A stretch of DNA of 64,000 bases, taken from contig CM042694.1 in assembly GCA_023614405.1 (NCBI GenBank), positions 353,356,010 to 353,420,009 on the forward strand. The letters run 5' to 3'. The stretch comes from Avena insularis (Eukaryota > Streptophyta > Magnoliopsida > Poales > Poaceae). Both the position numbers and the translations under genes were made by a program. Shown here piece after piece: positions 23,105-34,186 of this stretch (the stretch's first letter is position 1; each line of letters starts with the position of its first letter). The notes under the pieces are model-generated. The model did no database searches. It had not been told where the DNA came from and was given only the letters and a program-made list of their open reading frames with translations.

Positions 23105-24467
23105 GATAAAGCAAGTAAACGAAGTACGAGTAAATAAAAGACAGTAGGAATAAATGCAGCAAGTGGCCCAATCCTTTATGCAGCAAAGGACAAGCCAGTT
23201 GTATTACTTAAGATGACCAAACGTTCTCTAGGACACATGGGAAGACTGTCAAGTGCTTTCGCTTCATATAGTTGATTAATCTTCTTTAGCTTGCTAAGTG
23301 TTGTGTGGGTGAACCTATGCTAATGTACCGACCTTCCTAGGACTAATACATACTTGTGATTATACCCCTTGCAAACATCCTTAAGTACAAGAAAGTAATT
23401 AAGGTAGAAACCTAACGATAGCTTTAAACTCTAAGACCCTTACGTCCCTTGTGCAATGGTCTCCTAACGGGGGTTCAGGTTTCTGTCACTTTGGCAACCC
23501 CTACGATTAGTAGCCAATTACACAATGCATTCCCCTAGGCTCATATAGGTGAAGTGTCATGTAGTCGACATTCACATGACAGCACTAGAATAAGTACACC
23601 ACAACTTAAATATCAAACTATTGAATCTTTCTCAGCACAACTCCACTACTAACAACATGAATTCTCCCATGTCCTCAACAATAAAATGAAGTACTCACAA
23701 GACATCATATGGATCATGATCAGAGATGGAATAATGATGTATAACAATATGAACATAAACAATAATTCAATGGTTCCACTCAATAGCATCAACTACAAAG
23801 AGTAATCAACACCGGGAAAGTTTCCCCTAAGAACTATGCAAGATTCAACCCAATTGTTACAACAATATGGAGATTATGGTGAGGGTGCTGGTGGTGATGA
23901 TGGTTGTGATGATGATGATGATGATCCCGATGAAGTCCATATTGATAGTGGTGTTGATGGCGACGATCTCCCCTCTCCGGGAAGGAATTCCCCCGGCAGA
24001 AATCTGTCTGCTGGAGAGATCTTTCTCGCTCGGTGTTTTTCCGCCCCGCAGAGGCGGCGGAATCTTTTTGTGGTCGCCCCCGAGTCTTAGGGTTTTGAGA
24101 GGATAATATATGCCAGAGGGAGTGCTGGGTGGACCAGGTGGCCACACACGGTGGCGCTACAGGGTGGCCCACGCCAGGGGGTGGTGTGGGCCCCCTGTGG
24201 CCCATCTCCAGCCCCCCTTCTAGCTTCCTTCGTCTTCTGGAAAAATAGGATTTTCCATATATTTTCCCGGATTTTTTGATCTTTGCGAATTTTGCCTCCA
24301 AACAGCACCTTTTCCATTAGAATCCTAACTGCAGCGGTCCATGCTCCAAAAGTCATCAACCATGTAAAAACATATGAAATAACATAAGTATCACCTCTCA
24401 ATACGAAATATATCAATGAATAACAATGAATTATGACATAGAATAGTGATGCAAAATGGATGTATCA
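23105..24467 (-). repeat. Athila-like element, right LTR, outer end missing
   Basis: It aligns with 19951-21324 of the left LTR up to the final tgtatca. The first 95 bp of the left LTR (19856-19950) have no counterpart here. The missing piece is the minus-strand 3' end of the LTR, where the primer site would attach. That loss would have stopped further transposition. Confidence 0.8.
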
Positions 24468-26567
24468 GTTGGATGCTTGCATAGATGGTAGTCAAGTGGT
24501 ATAGGGTGGAGAATATTTAAGAGATGGATTTTTACAAGCTTTGGAGGGTGGGAAGGTTATTCATAGAAAAAGCTCAAAATGACCAGAAATGAATATCACA
24601 TTCAAAAATCAGATCTCTGAACTAGGCAGGGTGAATAGAGAACACCAGTGGATAGGTATGGTCAAATGGTAGCTAGAGTATTTATCTCAGAACTTTCCAA
24701 CTAATTATGATGGGGTTTTGCCATTATTTTGAAAAAGCCTAGACTGTGTTTTTAGGGATTTATTTTGATATGTTAAACTTTACCAAGTAGATTTTTAGTG
24801 TGAGATGGCCCCAAATACCATTCCACACATTGGGTAATTTTTCCAAGATTTATTAAGGAAGGAAAGTATTTAAAACATTTATTTTCCCATTTCTACCAAC
24901 TAAGAAAATATGCAAAAAGAAATAGTAAAACTCTTCAAAAATATATTTTTTAGTTGGAAGATAGGGGACATAATATAGTCCTTATATGTGCCAATATTTT
25001 ACAAATCATTTTGTAGAAGATCAAACTTTCTTCAATAGAATGAGTTTCAAAGTTTTTGTAACAGAAAAGAAATAAATAGCTTTGGACCAAAATAATTATG
25101 GAAAAGCCTTTATTAAATTTTTATATCCATGGTAGATGATGTCCACGTATTTTTTAGATATCATTTTCACACCTTGTGTTTTGAATAGCAACACTTGTTT
25201 TAAATAAACAAGGAAATAAGGTAGGAAAAAGTATCTTGGGCTAGAATATTTTTATACCATCAAAATCATGTGATATTAAGGGGCTTAGGGCTCCCATTGG
25301 ATCATGGGATATATTGATAGATAGACCAAGTGATGTAGATCAGCATGGTACAGAGGTATCACATATATCAAGGTTGGGTGCTGCTAGGATTGATGCCAAA
25401 CTTTGCTGAAAATAAGGGTGTCAAAGAAGATTATTATTTAGCCTCCAAAGTCATGATGGTTTAAGAAGAACAAGACCCCAATTGAAAAAATGTATGTGTG
25501 GGTTGATAGACCATGTTTAGATCACATCCATACAAATAGTTCGCCAAGAAAGGTTGAGGTGGAGTTGGGAGCTACTGCCAAAGTAGGCATGTTGATAAAA
25601 TTGGCAGAAACAAGTTATTTTCATTCCTACAAAATCATCAAGAACAAGTGGGTCCAAGGATTATTTAGTCAATGGATAGAGTAGTATTTTGAAGTTCTCA
25701 TAATGTTGTACAATATTGTTCAAATCCATTTCCAAAAATGCATAAGGGTTTAAGTCGGTAGAGACTCAAAGATGGGATGTTGATAAATGTTTCAGACTTA
25801 GTCATATTTTGACTGTTTTGGGGGTTTAGACTAGGGTACAAGAGTTAATGTTTTTGAGGGGTTGCAAGGTTCCAAACTCATAATGAAATGAATGATGTTT
25901 AATCGTAGGTTAGGTAGAGGAGATTCATGGCTTGAGTTGTTCTTAACTACCTTGGGGACTTCAAAAGAGAAGTGACCTAGAATTGAGTCTCATAAGGAAA
26001 AACCAGGCTTCATTTTAGTGACTAAAGATAAAGACAAGCTTGGGAATGTTGGTTGAAAGGTTCCTTGATCCAAATCAACTATGGGAGAGGGTAGAGTACG
26101 ACACAAGGATGAGAATAGAATATGTGCATTGCCTTAGATCCAGAGATAATGATCTTGCTTAGGGTTCCAAGAGGTGATCTGGTAATAGGAAGGAATGATA
26201 GTCCTTCAACTAGGGCTTAGGTGTTATCATTTAAAGAGGTGAAAAGGTCTCATTGTTGGTTTTGTTTAGTTCCTAGGGGTTACGCTCCTAGAGTAGCTCA
26301 TACTACATATTAATCAAACAAATTTAGACAATTCATCTCAACAACCATATCAAGGCAATTCATTCCAAACTGCTCAAGACTACTACTATGGACACCATCA
26401 AGCCTAGATTGTGGTATAGAGGAGTATAATTTACTACAACACATTCAGATGCATAAGCACAAACAAGCAAACAACTACTTAACCACTAAGCAAGAAAAAG
26501 TTTTTGTTCCCCCTAATTTTTGCACTCTGGAGAACTAATCAGGGTTACTAAAAGTGGGGTGTTATGG
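24468..26567 (-). repeat. Segment A, right part: long LTR continues
   Basis: It resumes segment A after the insertion. 24468-25907 aligns with 36617-38048 of segment B, and 25908-26567 goes beyond the end of B. It ends at ggggtgttatgga; on the minus strand this is close to the TGTAACACCCC start seen in Tekay/Del-type LTRs, with the first bases altered. No genes. Confidence 0.62.
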
Positions 26568-26583
26568 ACCTTCCCCCCTTAAA
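26568..26583 (-). promoter_or_regulatory. Polypurine tract beside segment A
   Basis: On the minus strand it reads TTAAGGGGGGAAGGT directly before the LTR start. This fixes the orientation of segment A as minus and marks 26584 onward as internal element sequence. Confidence 0.65.
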
Positions 26584-28099
26584 AAAATCTCATCCCGATA
26601 TTCGGGTGGGTAGTGCTAGGGGTCTCTAGTGTACTAGCTCATGGACTTCATCTTTGGAGTGGTTACTTTGTCGGTAGAGTTTAACTTCATTCTTTTTGGA
26701 TGCATGAAGAGTTGAGAAACTTTTCAGACCTGGTTGCGAGGGTACCTGATATCTCGAGGGCTTACGCTTGGTGAACGACATATCATGGAATATTTTCAAA
26801 GTACCATTCTGAGGATAGAATCTATAGCTTGATGTCTTTTCTATAAGGATCCACAGTGTTTCCTTAGGGCCTTATCGTATCCTATTGAATGACTTAGGGT
26901 CAAAACTCCTGAGGTTGCTTCTGGCAGAAGGCTACTTTATTTTTGTGTGAAAGATAAAGTCTTTCCCCCTTAGGGTTACACTAAGGTAGCTCAGGTACGA
27001 TACAATCCTTCCTTCTTGGAGTCATAGGAGTATGTTAGACGAATATCACAAACCTTCTTCCGTGAGTTGTGTTCTTCAGACGACGTCGTACTTGCTACGC
27101 CTTAGGAGGCTCATATTCTATTTCTATGTGTAAGTAACCTACTGAAGCAGTTGAATCATGGAGCATCTAAACGGGTTAAATCTGAGGGGGTAGCACATCA
27201 ACGGTTCTCATTGTTGACCTTTAGCTGAGGTAGTATGTGAGGGCTTCGTAAATCTTTCTGAAATCTTGTTTCTTCAGGCTGCTTCGTGTGTGAGGGTAGT
27301 ATGGTCAATTTCAGGTATTCTTGTCTTCTTGATTCTGACCTTCTCGGGTACACGGAGGTTTGAGTAGACATCCATTCCTTAGAGCTTCACTAAGGTTAGT
27401 CGAGGATGGTGTAGATCTTCTATCTTGGAGGACTGGCAGGATGTGAAAGGACTGCTGCATTTATTTGGGGTAGAGTCGAGATCTTCAATTGACTCCTTGT
27501 TGCAAGCATCTAATGTGGGTTGTTGCCTAATGAAGCTTCAAAACTTATCCATGGGCGGGTTAGGGGTTAATGATACATCTTGTTAGTCTTCAATCGAGGT
27601 AGAGATAGCAGGCTACCATCGGGTGGTCTTCACGTTTACTCTTTGTGTTGCTTAATCTTGGTGGAGGAGTAAACTTATTGTCTTCATGCATCCTTGTCTT
27701 CAGGATTTGGAGCATTCCGGCCTTCTTGTTAGGAACTTCTCGTTATTTTGCGTAGGGTGGTCAAAAACAGTAGTTAGTCTTTTTGGGCTATCGGCAAGTG
27801 AAATTTGGCTTTGCAGAGGAGGATGAGTCTTGAGTAGCGAGCTTGACGAAGTACTAGTGTCTTGCCATCCTGCTGAGGTGAAGTCTTCAGGTGGTTCTAA
27901 CTTGACGACGTTGAACCTCGGGGTCTTAATATACTCTCTTATTATCTACTATGTGAAACTCTCATTGAAGCTATTTATGATGATCATAAAGCTATAACCA
28001 TGTCATAACACTTTACTTTAGAAGTATTACTTATTGTGCTAGTATTCTTACTAGACGGTAGCATAATAAGATAATCCCTCATAGTATTCTAGTTATCGT
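26584..28099 (-). other. Internal non-coding region of the segment A element
   Basis: About 1.5 kb to the right of the polypurine tract, so 3' internal sequence of the minus-strand element. Stops occur in every frame and no pol motif is visible. Short related phrases (gttcttcag, cttcagg, tcttcatg, gaggtagtag) recur irregularly. It ends at about 28100 where Copia leader sequence begins; the last 170 bp (27930-28100) are unassigned. Confidence 0.45.
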
Positions 28100-28511
28100 A
28101 TTCCCCTTGTGTGTGCACCACCAAGAAAGTTCTTCGGTATGAGGCGATCCAGGGTGACAGGCCTGGGTGTCAAACATATCTACGTTCGCATACAGTGGGT
28201 GTAAGCCATGTTGCACTGCAAATACACACGAGTTAGGACTAGCGAGCCTAGCACGCTAGAGAAGCGTGGCCTCGGAATACAAGAGACCTAAAGGCCGAGC
28301 ATGAATCACATGGTTGATGTGATCGACATTAGGGAATGTCCACCTTTTAAACTGCACTATTGGCCGTGACGATCGGGGGAGGTGTAGAGGATAGGGATCA
28401 TGTGATCACTGAACGAGTAGAGGGATGTTCGTTTAAGTGGGAGTTCTTTTAGTTAAAACTCGAACTCATTATTATGAACATAGTCTAAATACTTTGCAAA
28501 TTCCTTTGTAG
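28100..28511 (+). other. C1 leader before gag
   Basis: Non-coding sequence ending in ctttgtagATG. It contains the block gttcgtttaagtgggagttc (about 28429-28448), which I associate with the gag leader of Copia elements in grasses. No open frame. Confidence 0.5.
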
Positions 28512-29337
28512 ATGTCTCACCCACCCACCTTCAACCTTAGCACTTTCCTCAAGAAGGACAAGCTGAAAACTGATGGAACCAACTTCACCGCATGGTTCCG
28601 TAATCTTAGGATCCTCCTAGTCCCCTACAAGCTGACTTATGTCATCGAGGCTGAGCTTCCGGCCAAGCCTGCAGATTCCGCCTCTGAGGACGAAAAGAAT
28701 GTCTGGCAGTCCAAGGTGGATGATTTCTCCCTCATCCAGAGTGGAATGCTCCATGCCATGGAGCCGGAGCTTCAAAAGCGTTTTGAGAAGATGAATGCTT
28801 TTGAGATCATTAAGGATCTCAAGGCTGTCTTTGCTCCATAGGCTCGTGCAGAGAGGTATGATGCTTCCGAGATCTTCTTCTCTGCTAAAATGGAAGAGCA
28901 CGACAGTATTAGTGAGCACGTGGTCAAAATGTTTGGCTACGTTAAACGCTTAAATGCCCTGGATTGCAAAATCCCGGAGGAACTCGCCATAGATAGGGTG
29001 CTGAATTCGCTGCCCCTAGCTATAAGGGTTTTATGATGAACTACAACATGCAAGGGGTGACTAAGACCCTTGCTGAGGTGTTCGCCATGCTCAAAACTAC
29101 TGAGGTTGAAATCAAGAAGGAGCACACGATGCTGATGGTCAACAAGACCACCAACTTTAAGAAACCGGGGCAAAAGGGAAAAGGCAAGAGCAAGAAGCCT
29201 AAGAGGGATGGCAAGTATGTTCCCACCACCTCAAAGGCTGCCTAGCCTGGCCCTAAGCCCAGCACTTTGTGCTTCTACTACAAAGGGGATGGGCACTGGA
29301 AACGCAACTTCCCCAAATACCTTGAAGACAAGCGAGC
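28512..29337 (+). pseudogene. gag: C1 gag
   Basis: Gag would build the particle around element RNA. It starts at ATG 28512 (MSHPPTFNLS), followed by the gag core motifs KTDGTNFTAWFRNLRILL and MLHAMEPELQKRFE. A TAG at 28839-28841 interrupts the frame, and a frameshift near 29025 shifts it again to YNMQGVTKTLAEVFAMLKT. A basic linker (KKPGQKGKGKSKKPKRDGK) precedes the zinc knuckle, where a further stop (29243-29245) lies. The knuckle reads CFYYKGDGHWKRNF: the second and last Cys of C-x2-C-x4-H-x4-C are Tyr and Phe, so it could not hold zinc. Confidence 0.85.
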
Positions 29338-30697
29338 TGGCAAGATAGCCATTCCGAACAAAGGTATATATGATATACATGTTATTGATGTATTCCTTAC
29401 AAGCGCCAGGGGTAACACCTGGGTATTTGATACCGGATCTGTTGCTCACATTTGTAACTCTCAGCAGGATCTGCAGAGTAGGAGGCGCCCGAGGAAGGAC
29501 GAGGTGACGATGTGTGTCGGCAATGGTTCGAAAGTCGAAGTGATGGTCGTCGGCACCCTGCATCTACGTCTACCGTCAGGATTATTGTTGGTTTTGAATA
29601 AATGCTATTATGTACCCGCACTGAGTATGAATATTGTGAGTGGGTCTTGCTTGTTGCAAGACCGTTATTCGTTTAAATCAGGAACAAATGGTTGTTCAAT
29701 TTATATGAATGATGTTTTCTATGTTCATGCACCTGTACATGATGGTTTATTCTTACTTGATCTTGATTGTGATACACACATCCATAGTGTTGATTCTAAA
29801 CATTGTAAGCAAAGTGACGATAATTCCATGTACATATGGCATAGCCGTCTTGGTCATATTGGCGTAAAGCGCATGAAGAAGCTTCATTCAGAAGGGCTTC
29901 TTGGATCATTGGATTTTGAATCCCTTGATACATGTGAGCCATGTCTCATGGGCAAGATGACCAGGACACCATTCTCCGGTATAATGGAGAGAGCCATAGA
30001 CCTACTTGGGATCATACATACGGATGTATGTGGACCAATGAGTGTCTCAACCCGCAATGGTTATCGTTACTTTGTTACCTTTACTGACGACTTAAGTAGA
30101 TATGGATATATCTACTTGATGAAGCACAAGTCTGAAACCTTTGAAAAGTTCAAGGAATTTCAGAAAGAGGTAGAGAATCAACTTAACAAGAAAATCAAGC
30201 ACCTTCGATCAGATCGAGGAGGCGAGTATTTGAGTTATGAGTTTAACATGCACTTAAAGGACTGTGGGATTGTACCACAACTTACGCCAGCCAGAACACC
30301 ACGACGTAATGGTGTGTCGGAACATCGTAACCGAACCCTATTGGATAGCATACTGTCCATGATGTCTTTAACTGATTTGTCTGTGTCTTTTTGGGGATAC
30401 GCGTTAGAAACCGCCGCTTTTATTTTAAACCGAGCACCATCCAAATCCGTGGAGACAACCCCATATGAGATGTGGCATGGCAAGAAGCCATTGTTGTCAT
30501 TTCTGAAAGTTGGGGTTCTGAGGCTTACGTTCAGGAACTGCAGCCTGACAAACTCGAACCCAAATCGGAAAAATGTATCTTTGTACGATACCCGAGGGAA
30601 ACCGTTGGGTATACCTTCTACAACCAAGCCGAAGGCAAAACGTTTGTCGCTAAAAATGGCACCTTTCTCGAAAAGGAGTTTCTTGCAAAGGGAGTGA
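29267..30697 (+). CDS. pol: C1 protease and integrase
   Basis: A 476-codon open frame. The protease has its DTGS active site at residues 55-58. The pre-integrase zinc-binding region has H192, H197, C223 and C226. The integrase core has D253 (HTDVCGP), D316 (RSDRGGEY) and E352 (NGVSEHRNR), so the DDE triad is complete. It would cut the polyprotein and insert the cDNA. After FWGYALETAAF and PYEMWHGKKP a frameshift at about 30510 ends homology, and the tail after about residue 418 is out of frame. The first Met is internal to the zinc knuckle and is not a true start, since the whole is normally one Gag-Pol frame. Confidence 0.9.
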   Translation: MCFYYKGDGHWKRNFPKYLEDKRAGKIAIPNKGIYDIHVIDVFLTSARGNTWVFDTGSVAHICNSQQDLQSRRRPRKDEVTMCVGNGSKVEVMVVGTLHLRLPSGLLLVLNKCYYVPALSMNIVSGSCLLQDRYSFKSGTNGCSIYMNDVFYVHAPVHDGLFLLDLDCDTHIHSVDSKHCKQSDDNSMYIWHSRLGHIGVKRMKKLHSEGLLGSLDFESLDTCEPCLMGKMTRTPFSGIMERAIDLLGIIHTDVCGPMSVSTRNGYRYFVTFTDDLSRYGYIYLMKHKSETFEKFKEFQKEVENQLNKKIKHLRSDRGGEYLSYEFNMHLKDCGIVPQLTPARTPRRNGVSEHRNRTLLDSILSMMSLTDLSVSFWGYALETAAFILNRAPSKSVETTPYEMWHGKKPLLSFLKVGVLRLTFRNCSLTNSNPNRKNVSLYDTRGKPLGIPSTTKPKAKRLSLKMAPFSKRSFLQRE

Positions 30698-31149
30698 GTG
30701 GAAGGAAAATAGAGTTAGATGAAATTGTTGACCCTTCTCTCCGTATTCCGAGTAGCACAACAGAAACTGTTCCGAAACCGCTCTCCAACATGGAGGAAGA
30801 GCCCATTGATGCTGATCAAAACAATGACATCGAGACTCCTGAGGTTCGTAGGTCTACAAGGGTTCGTGCCACTCCATATTGGTGTAGTAGCCTTGTAATG
30901 ACTGTCATCTTAGATGATCAGGAAGAACCTGCAAACTACAAAGAAGCTACGGATAGTGCTGACTCCGAGAAATGGCTAGAAGCCATGAAATCCGAAATAG
31001 GATCCATGCATGAAAACCAAGTTTGGACCTTGGTGGATCTTCCAGAGGGTCGCAAGGCCTTGGAAAATAAATGGATCTTTAAGAAAAAGACAGATGTGAA
31101 TGGTAATGTGACCATTCACAAAGCTCGACTTGTCGCAAAGGGGTTTTGA
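30472..31149 (+). CDS. pol: C1 integrase C-terminus and RT N-terminus
   Basis: A 225-codon frame that picks up after the frameshift at about 30510 with KCIFVRYPRETVGYTFYN, the integrase C-terminal part. It continues through an acidic linker (about residues 75-125) to the start of RT: WLEAMKSEIGSMHENQVWTL, then NKWIFKKKTD and HKARLVAKGF. It stops at a TGA (31147-31149) where an Arg codon is expected (KGF-R-Q), consistent with a C to T change in a CGA codon. Confidence 0.88.
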   Translation: MAWQEAIVVISESWGSEAYVQELQPDKLEPKSEKCIFVRYPRETVGYTFYNQAEGKTFVAKNGTFLEKEFLAKGVSGRKIELDEIVDPSLRIPSSTTETVPKPLSNMEEEPIDADQNNDIETPEVRRSTRVRATPYWCSSLVMTVILDDQEEPANYKEATDSADSEKWLEAMKSEIGSMHENQVWTLVDLPEGRKALENKWIFKKKTDVNGNVTIHKARLVAKGF

Positions 31150-31938
31150 CAGATTCAAGGAGTTGACTACAATGAGACTTACTCTCCCGTAGTGATGCTT
31201 AAGGCTGTCAGGATTTTAATAGCAATTGCTGCACATTTCGACTATGAAATTTGGCAGATGGATGTCAAGACCGCATTCCTCAATGGTCACATTGATGAAA
31301 AGTTGTATATGATGCAACCAGAAGGTTTTGTCAATCCTAAGGATGTTGGAAAGGTATGCAAACTTCAACGGTCCATTTGTGGACTGAAGCAAGCATCTCG
31401 GAGCTGGAACCAACGTTTTGATCAAGTGATCAAAAGTTTTGGATTTGTCCAAAACCAACAAGAGTTCTATGCTTACAAGAAAGCGAGTGGGAGCTCGGTT
31501 GTTTTCTTAGTAGTATATGTGGATGACATATTACTCATGGGAAATGATGTGGATCTTATGAATAGCGTGAAAGCATATTTGAGCAACCAATTTTCCATGA
31601 AGGATCTAGGTGAAGCTGCATACATGTTAGGAATCAAGATCTATAGAGATAGATCGAGACACCTAATAGCATTAAGTCAGAGTACTTACATATATAAGAT
31701 TTTTAAGAGGTTCAAAATGGAAAACACCAAGAGGGGTTTTACTCCTATGATGAAGAATTGCAACTTGAGTATGACTCAATGTCCTGTAATGGACAATGAT
31801 AGAGAAAAGATGTCTTACATCCCCTATGCTTCTGCAATAGGATCTATCATGTATGCAATGCTTAGTACCCGACCTGATGTGGCATTGGCTCTTAGTTTGA
31901 TGAGCCGATATCAGAGTAATCCAAGACCAGATCACTAG
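31150..31938 (+). CDS. pol: C1 reverse transcriptase core
   Basis: The frame is open from the TGA at 31147 to a TAG at 31936-31938; the first Met is at 31192. Motif A is IWQMDVKTAFLNG (D24 from that Met), followed by GLKQASRSWN. The catalytic YVDD is at residues 109-112 and FSMKDLGEA follows. All RT palm motifs are intact, and the enzyme core would be readable but for the two flanking stops. The TAG replaces a Trp codon in the conserved HW.A.K segment. Confidence 0.92.
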   Translation, partial: QIQGVDYNETYSPVVMLKAVRILIAIAAHFDYEIWQMDVKTAFLNGHIDEKLYMMQPEGFVNPKDVGKVCKLQRSICGLKQASRSWNQRFDQVIKSFGFVQNQQEFYAYKKASGSSVVFLVVYVDDILLMGNDVDLMNSVKAYLSNQFSMKDLGEAAYMLGIKIYRDRSRHLIALSQSTYIYKIFKRFKMENTKRGFTPMMKNCNLSMTQCPVMDNDREKMSYIPYASAIGSIMYAMLSTRPDVALALSLMSRYQSNPRPDH

Positions 31939-32499
31939 ACAGCTATGAAAAATATCCTGAAGTATCTGAGAAGAACAAAGGATATGTTCCTGATCTATGG
32001 AGGAAATGATGAAGCTCTAAACGTAACAGGTTACATAGATGCGAGCTGGAATTCAGATCATGATGACTCAAAGTCTCAAACAGGATTTGTTTTCTTGGTG
32101 AATGGTGGGGCGGTAAGCTGGAAAAGCAAGAAGCAGCCGGTGGTGGCACAATCTTCAATGGAGTCTAAATACATTGCTGCAGCTGATGCATCAAATGAAG
32201 CTGTTTGGCTAAGGAATTTCGTCATCGAACTGGGAGTTTATCCCAATGCGCAAGACCCTGTGACGATCTATTGTGAAGCTATTGCAAATGCAAGGGAGCC
32301 AAGAACTCATTCCACAGCCAAACACATCAAGATTAGATTTCACGTCATCCGGCAAAACGTTGATGAAGGTGAAGTCAAGATTTGCAAGGTAGATACAGAA
32401 CTGAATGTAGCAGATCCGTTGACGAAAGCTCTCCACTTAGAAAAGCATGAACAACACCGAGATTCCATTGGTGTTAGGTTCCTGCCTATTGTAATCTAG
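31939..32499 (+). CDS. pol: C1 RNase H
   Basis: 184 codons from 31945. It begins NILKYLRRTKDMFLIYGG, then Y-I-D-A-S-W (first acidic residue), SQTGFVFLVNGGAVSWKSKK, and SSMESKYIAAADASNEAVW (Glu). The usual Y-C-D-N is YCEAIANAREP, so the third acidic Asp region has changed: normally D-N-x-x-A, here E-A-I-A. It ends with ADPLTKALHLEKHEQH and a natural-looking stop at 32497-32499, 14 bp before the polypurine tract. Confidence 0.9.
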   Translation, partial: TAMKNILKYLRRTKDMFLIYGGNDEALNVTGYIDASWNSDHDDSKSQTGFVFLVNGGAVSWKSKKQPVVAQSSMESKYIAAADASNEAVWLRNFVIELGVYPNAQDPVTIYCEAIANAREPRTHSTAKHIKIRFHVIRQNVDEGEVKICKVDTELNVADPLTKALHLEKHEQHRDSIGVRFLPIVI

Positions 32500-32513
32500 T
32501 TTGATATACTCTA

Positions 32514-32528
32514 GTGCAGGTGGGAGAC
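32514..32528 (+). promoter_or_regulatory. C1 polypurine tract
   Basis: gtgcaggtgggagac immediately before the 3' LTR; the tract ggtgggaga is typical of grass Copia elements. Confidence 0.8.
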
Positions 32529-34169
32529 TGAAGGAGTTATGCCCTAGAGGCGAATAATAAAGTGTATTATTTGATATATCTCCTGTGTGTTCATAATACG
32601 TTTTATACTGTGCTATAACTGTGTTAATACGAAACATTAATACACGTGTGGTATGTAAACAAACCATGTCTCTAGTTACCTCTAGTGAACTAGTTCATTT
32701 GTCATGAGGATGGTCTATGTTTCAAGACCATGGGCATTTATGCCAACTGACAATGAGGTCATGTTATTAGTTGAATAACATGATAGACAAACATCCGACC
32801 GTTATATCTTCATGAGATCTAGTTACAAAGTTCAACATTGATGATAAAACACATAGAACCTCGTAAACCGATCCTTTGACTGTGAGGTAATGCAAATCAC
32901 CATTCCGGAAGAAGCTTAGATGGTTATCTAGAGTCATCTCGTAACAGGGTGACCAAAAGGTGCTACTCAGGTTTTCTGAAGGGATGCGTAGAGGAGTACA
33001 TATCAAGACTAGGATTTGTCTAGTCTGTGTAACGGACAGATACATGTGGCCATCTCGGAGACATTGCATTAATGAAGCTTGCAAGCATGTGACTGGGTCA
33101 CGGAATGCAATGACATGAGAACGAGAAAACAAGTTCATCAGTAACGAGATTGAACTAAGGTATACAGATACCGAAGATCAAGTCTCGGATGAATTAGGTA
33201 TCGAGTGACAAAGGGAATGGGGAACGACTATCTCATGGTTCGAGCGATTGTATTCGTGAAACACACGAGGGTCATATGGCCATCTAGGTCCCTCTGTTGA
33301 TCATTGATATGAGAGTGGTCTCTATCATGTCCGGAGTGTTTCCGAATCAAAGGATGTCACGCTTAAGGGTAGGGACGCTTAGGGTAGATGAGGTATCGTA
33401 TGAGAAATAGATAGAGAGAAACCGAAATAGTTTCGGTAACATCTGATGGAGATCAGAAGGGGTTCGGAAGATGTTCTGGAGTTAAGGAATAATATAATAT
33501 GTGTATTTGAATGTTAATTGGAGAATTAATATTAAATATATATTTTATTTTATTTTTTATGGCACTATATTGCTAATGGGCCTCACCCATAGGGAGGCCC
33601 AAGTAGGCAAGGCGCCTAGGGAATGGGGGGCCAGCTAGCCTCACTAGTGGGCCGCCCCAGTGGGGCCCACCTAGGGCCGGCGGCTTCCCCAAGGTGGCCA
33701 GCGGGTGTGGGCATTAGTCCCACGCCGCCTGGCCCCTGGGTGGTGCGCCCCCCTCCCACTATATAAAGGGGTCCTCCCCTCCCCTTAGCAGACACCCATT
33801 CCTCTCATTCACTCTCTCTCATCTACTGAGGACTTCCTCATAATATTAGGGAGGACCTCATGGTTGAGTTCTCCACCTTCACACTACCGTCATGTGATCG
33901 GTGATCCGGCATCTGCTTCTTCCGCTGCTCAGCTGGATCGGAGCCCGGTTGACGTCCCCTACACCAGACGTGTGACGAACTTCGGAGGCACCACACTTGG
34001 GTTGCTGCTCGTCTTCATCAATATACGCCTTCCTGTGTAAGGCGTGCCTCTCTCTGCAAAGGTATGGATACTGTATTCCTTCTCCATTACTTATGTCTAC
34101 ATAGTATAGATCCTGGTAATAGTGTTCGAATACATAGAATTTTTTTGTTTTCTGCTAGGGAACCCTTCA
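32529..34169 (+). repeat. C1 3' LTR
   Basis: It starts TGAAGGAGTTATGCCCTAGAGG and ends about gaacccttca (1641 bp). The end matches the LTR end of C3 (minus strand gaacccaaca). A TATA box lies at 33760-33767 (TATATAAA in a C-rich context). The 5' partner is absent. The bases caagt (34170-34174) follow but cannot be checked as a target duplication. Confidence 0.85.
33760..33767 (+). promoter_or_regulatory. TATA box of C1 LTR
   Basis: ccactatataaaggggtcc in the C-rich part of the LTR, the expected promoter of the element. Confidence 0.7.
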
Positions 34170-34186
34170 CAAGTAGGCATCATCAA

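Larger units (their letters stand above)
19856..24467 (-). mobile_element. Athila-like non-coding LTR element inserted in segment A
   Basis: A 4.6 kb insertion flanked by the duplication GTTGG (19851-19855 and 24468-24472). Its ends are tgatgaccca on the left and tgtatca on the right, so on the minus strand it begins TGATACATCC, as Athila-type LTRs of pooid grasses do. Two direct copies of an LTR (19856-21324 and about 23105-24467) flank 1.8 kb with no gag or pol. It is therefore non-autonomous or a deletion derivative. The undisrupted site survives in segment B at 36617-36621. Confidence 0.85.
28100..34169 (+). mobile_element. C1: Ty1/Copia element lacking its 5' LTR
   Basis: The order is leader, gag, protease, integrase, RT, RNase H, polypurine tract and 3' LTR (32529-34169). 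Integrase before RT marks Copia. No LTR or initiator-tRNA primer site is visible before gag, so the element is 5' truncated, or its start was lost at the junction with segment A's internal region. The coding part is long and fairly well kept, with about five lesions. The left boundary is approximate. Confidence 0.88.
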
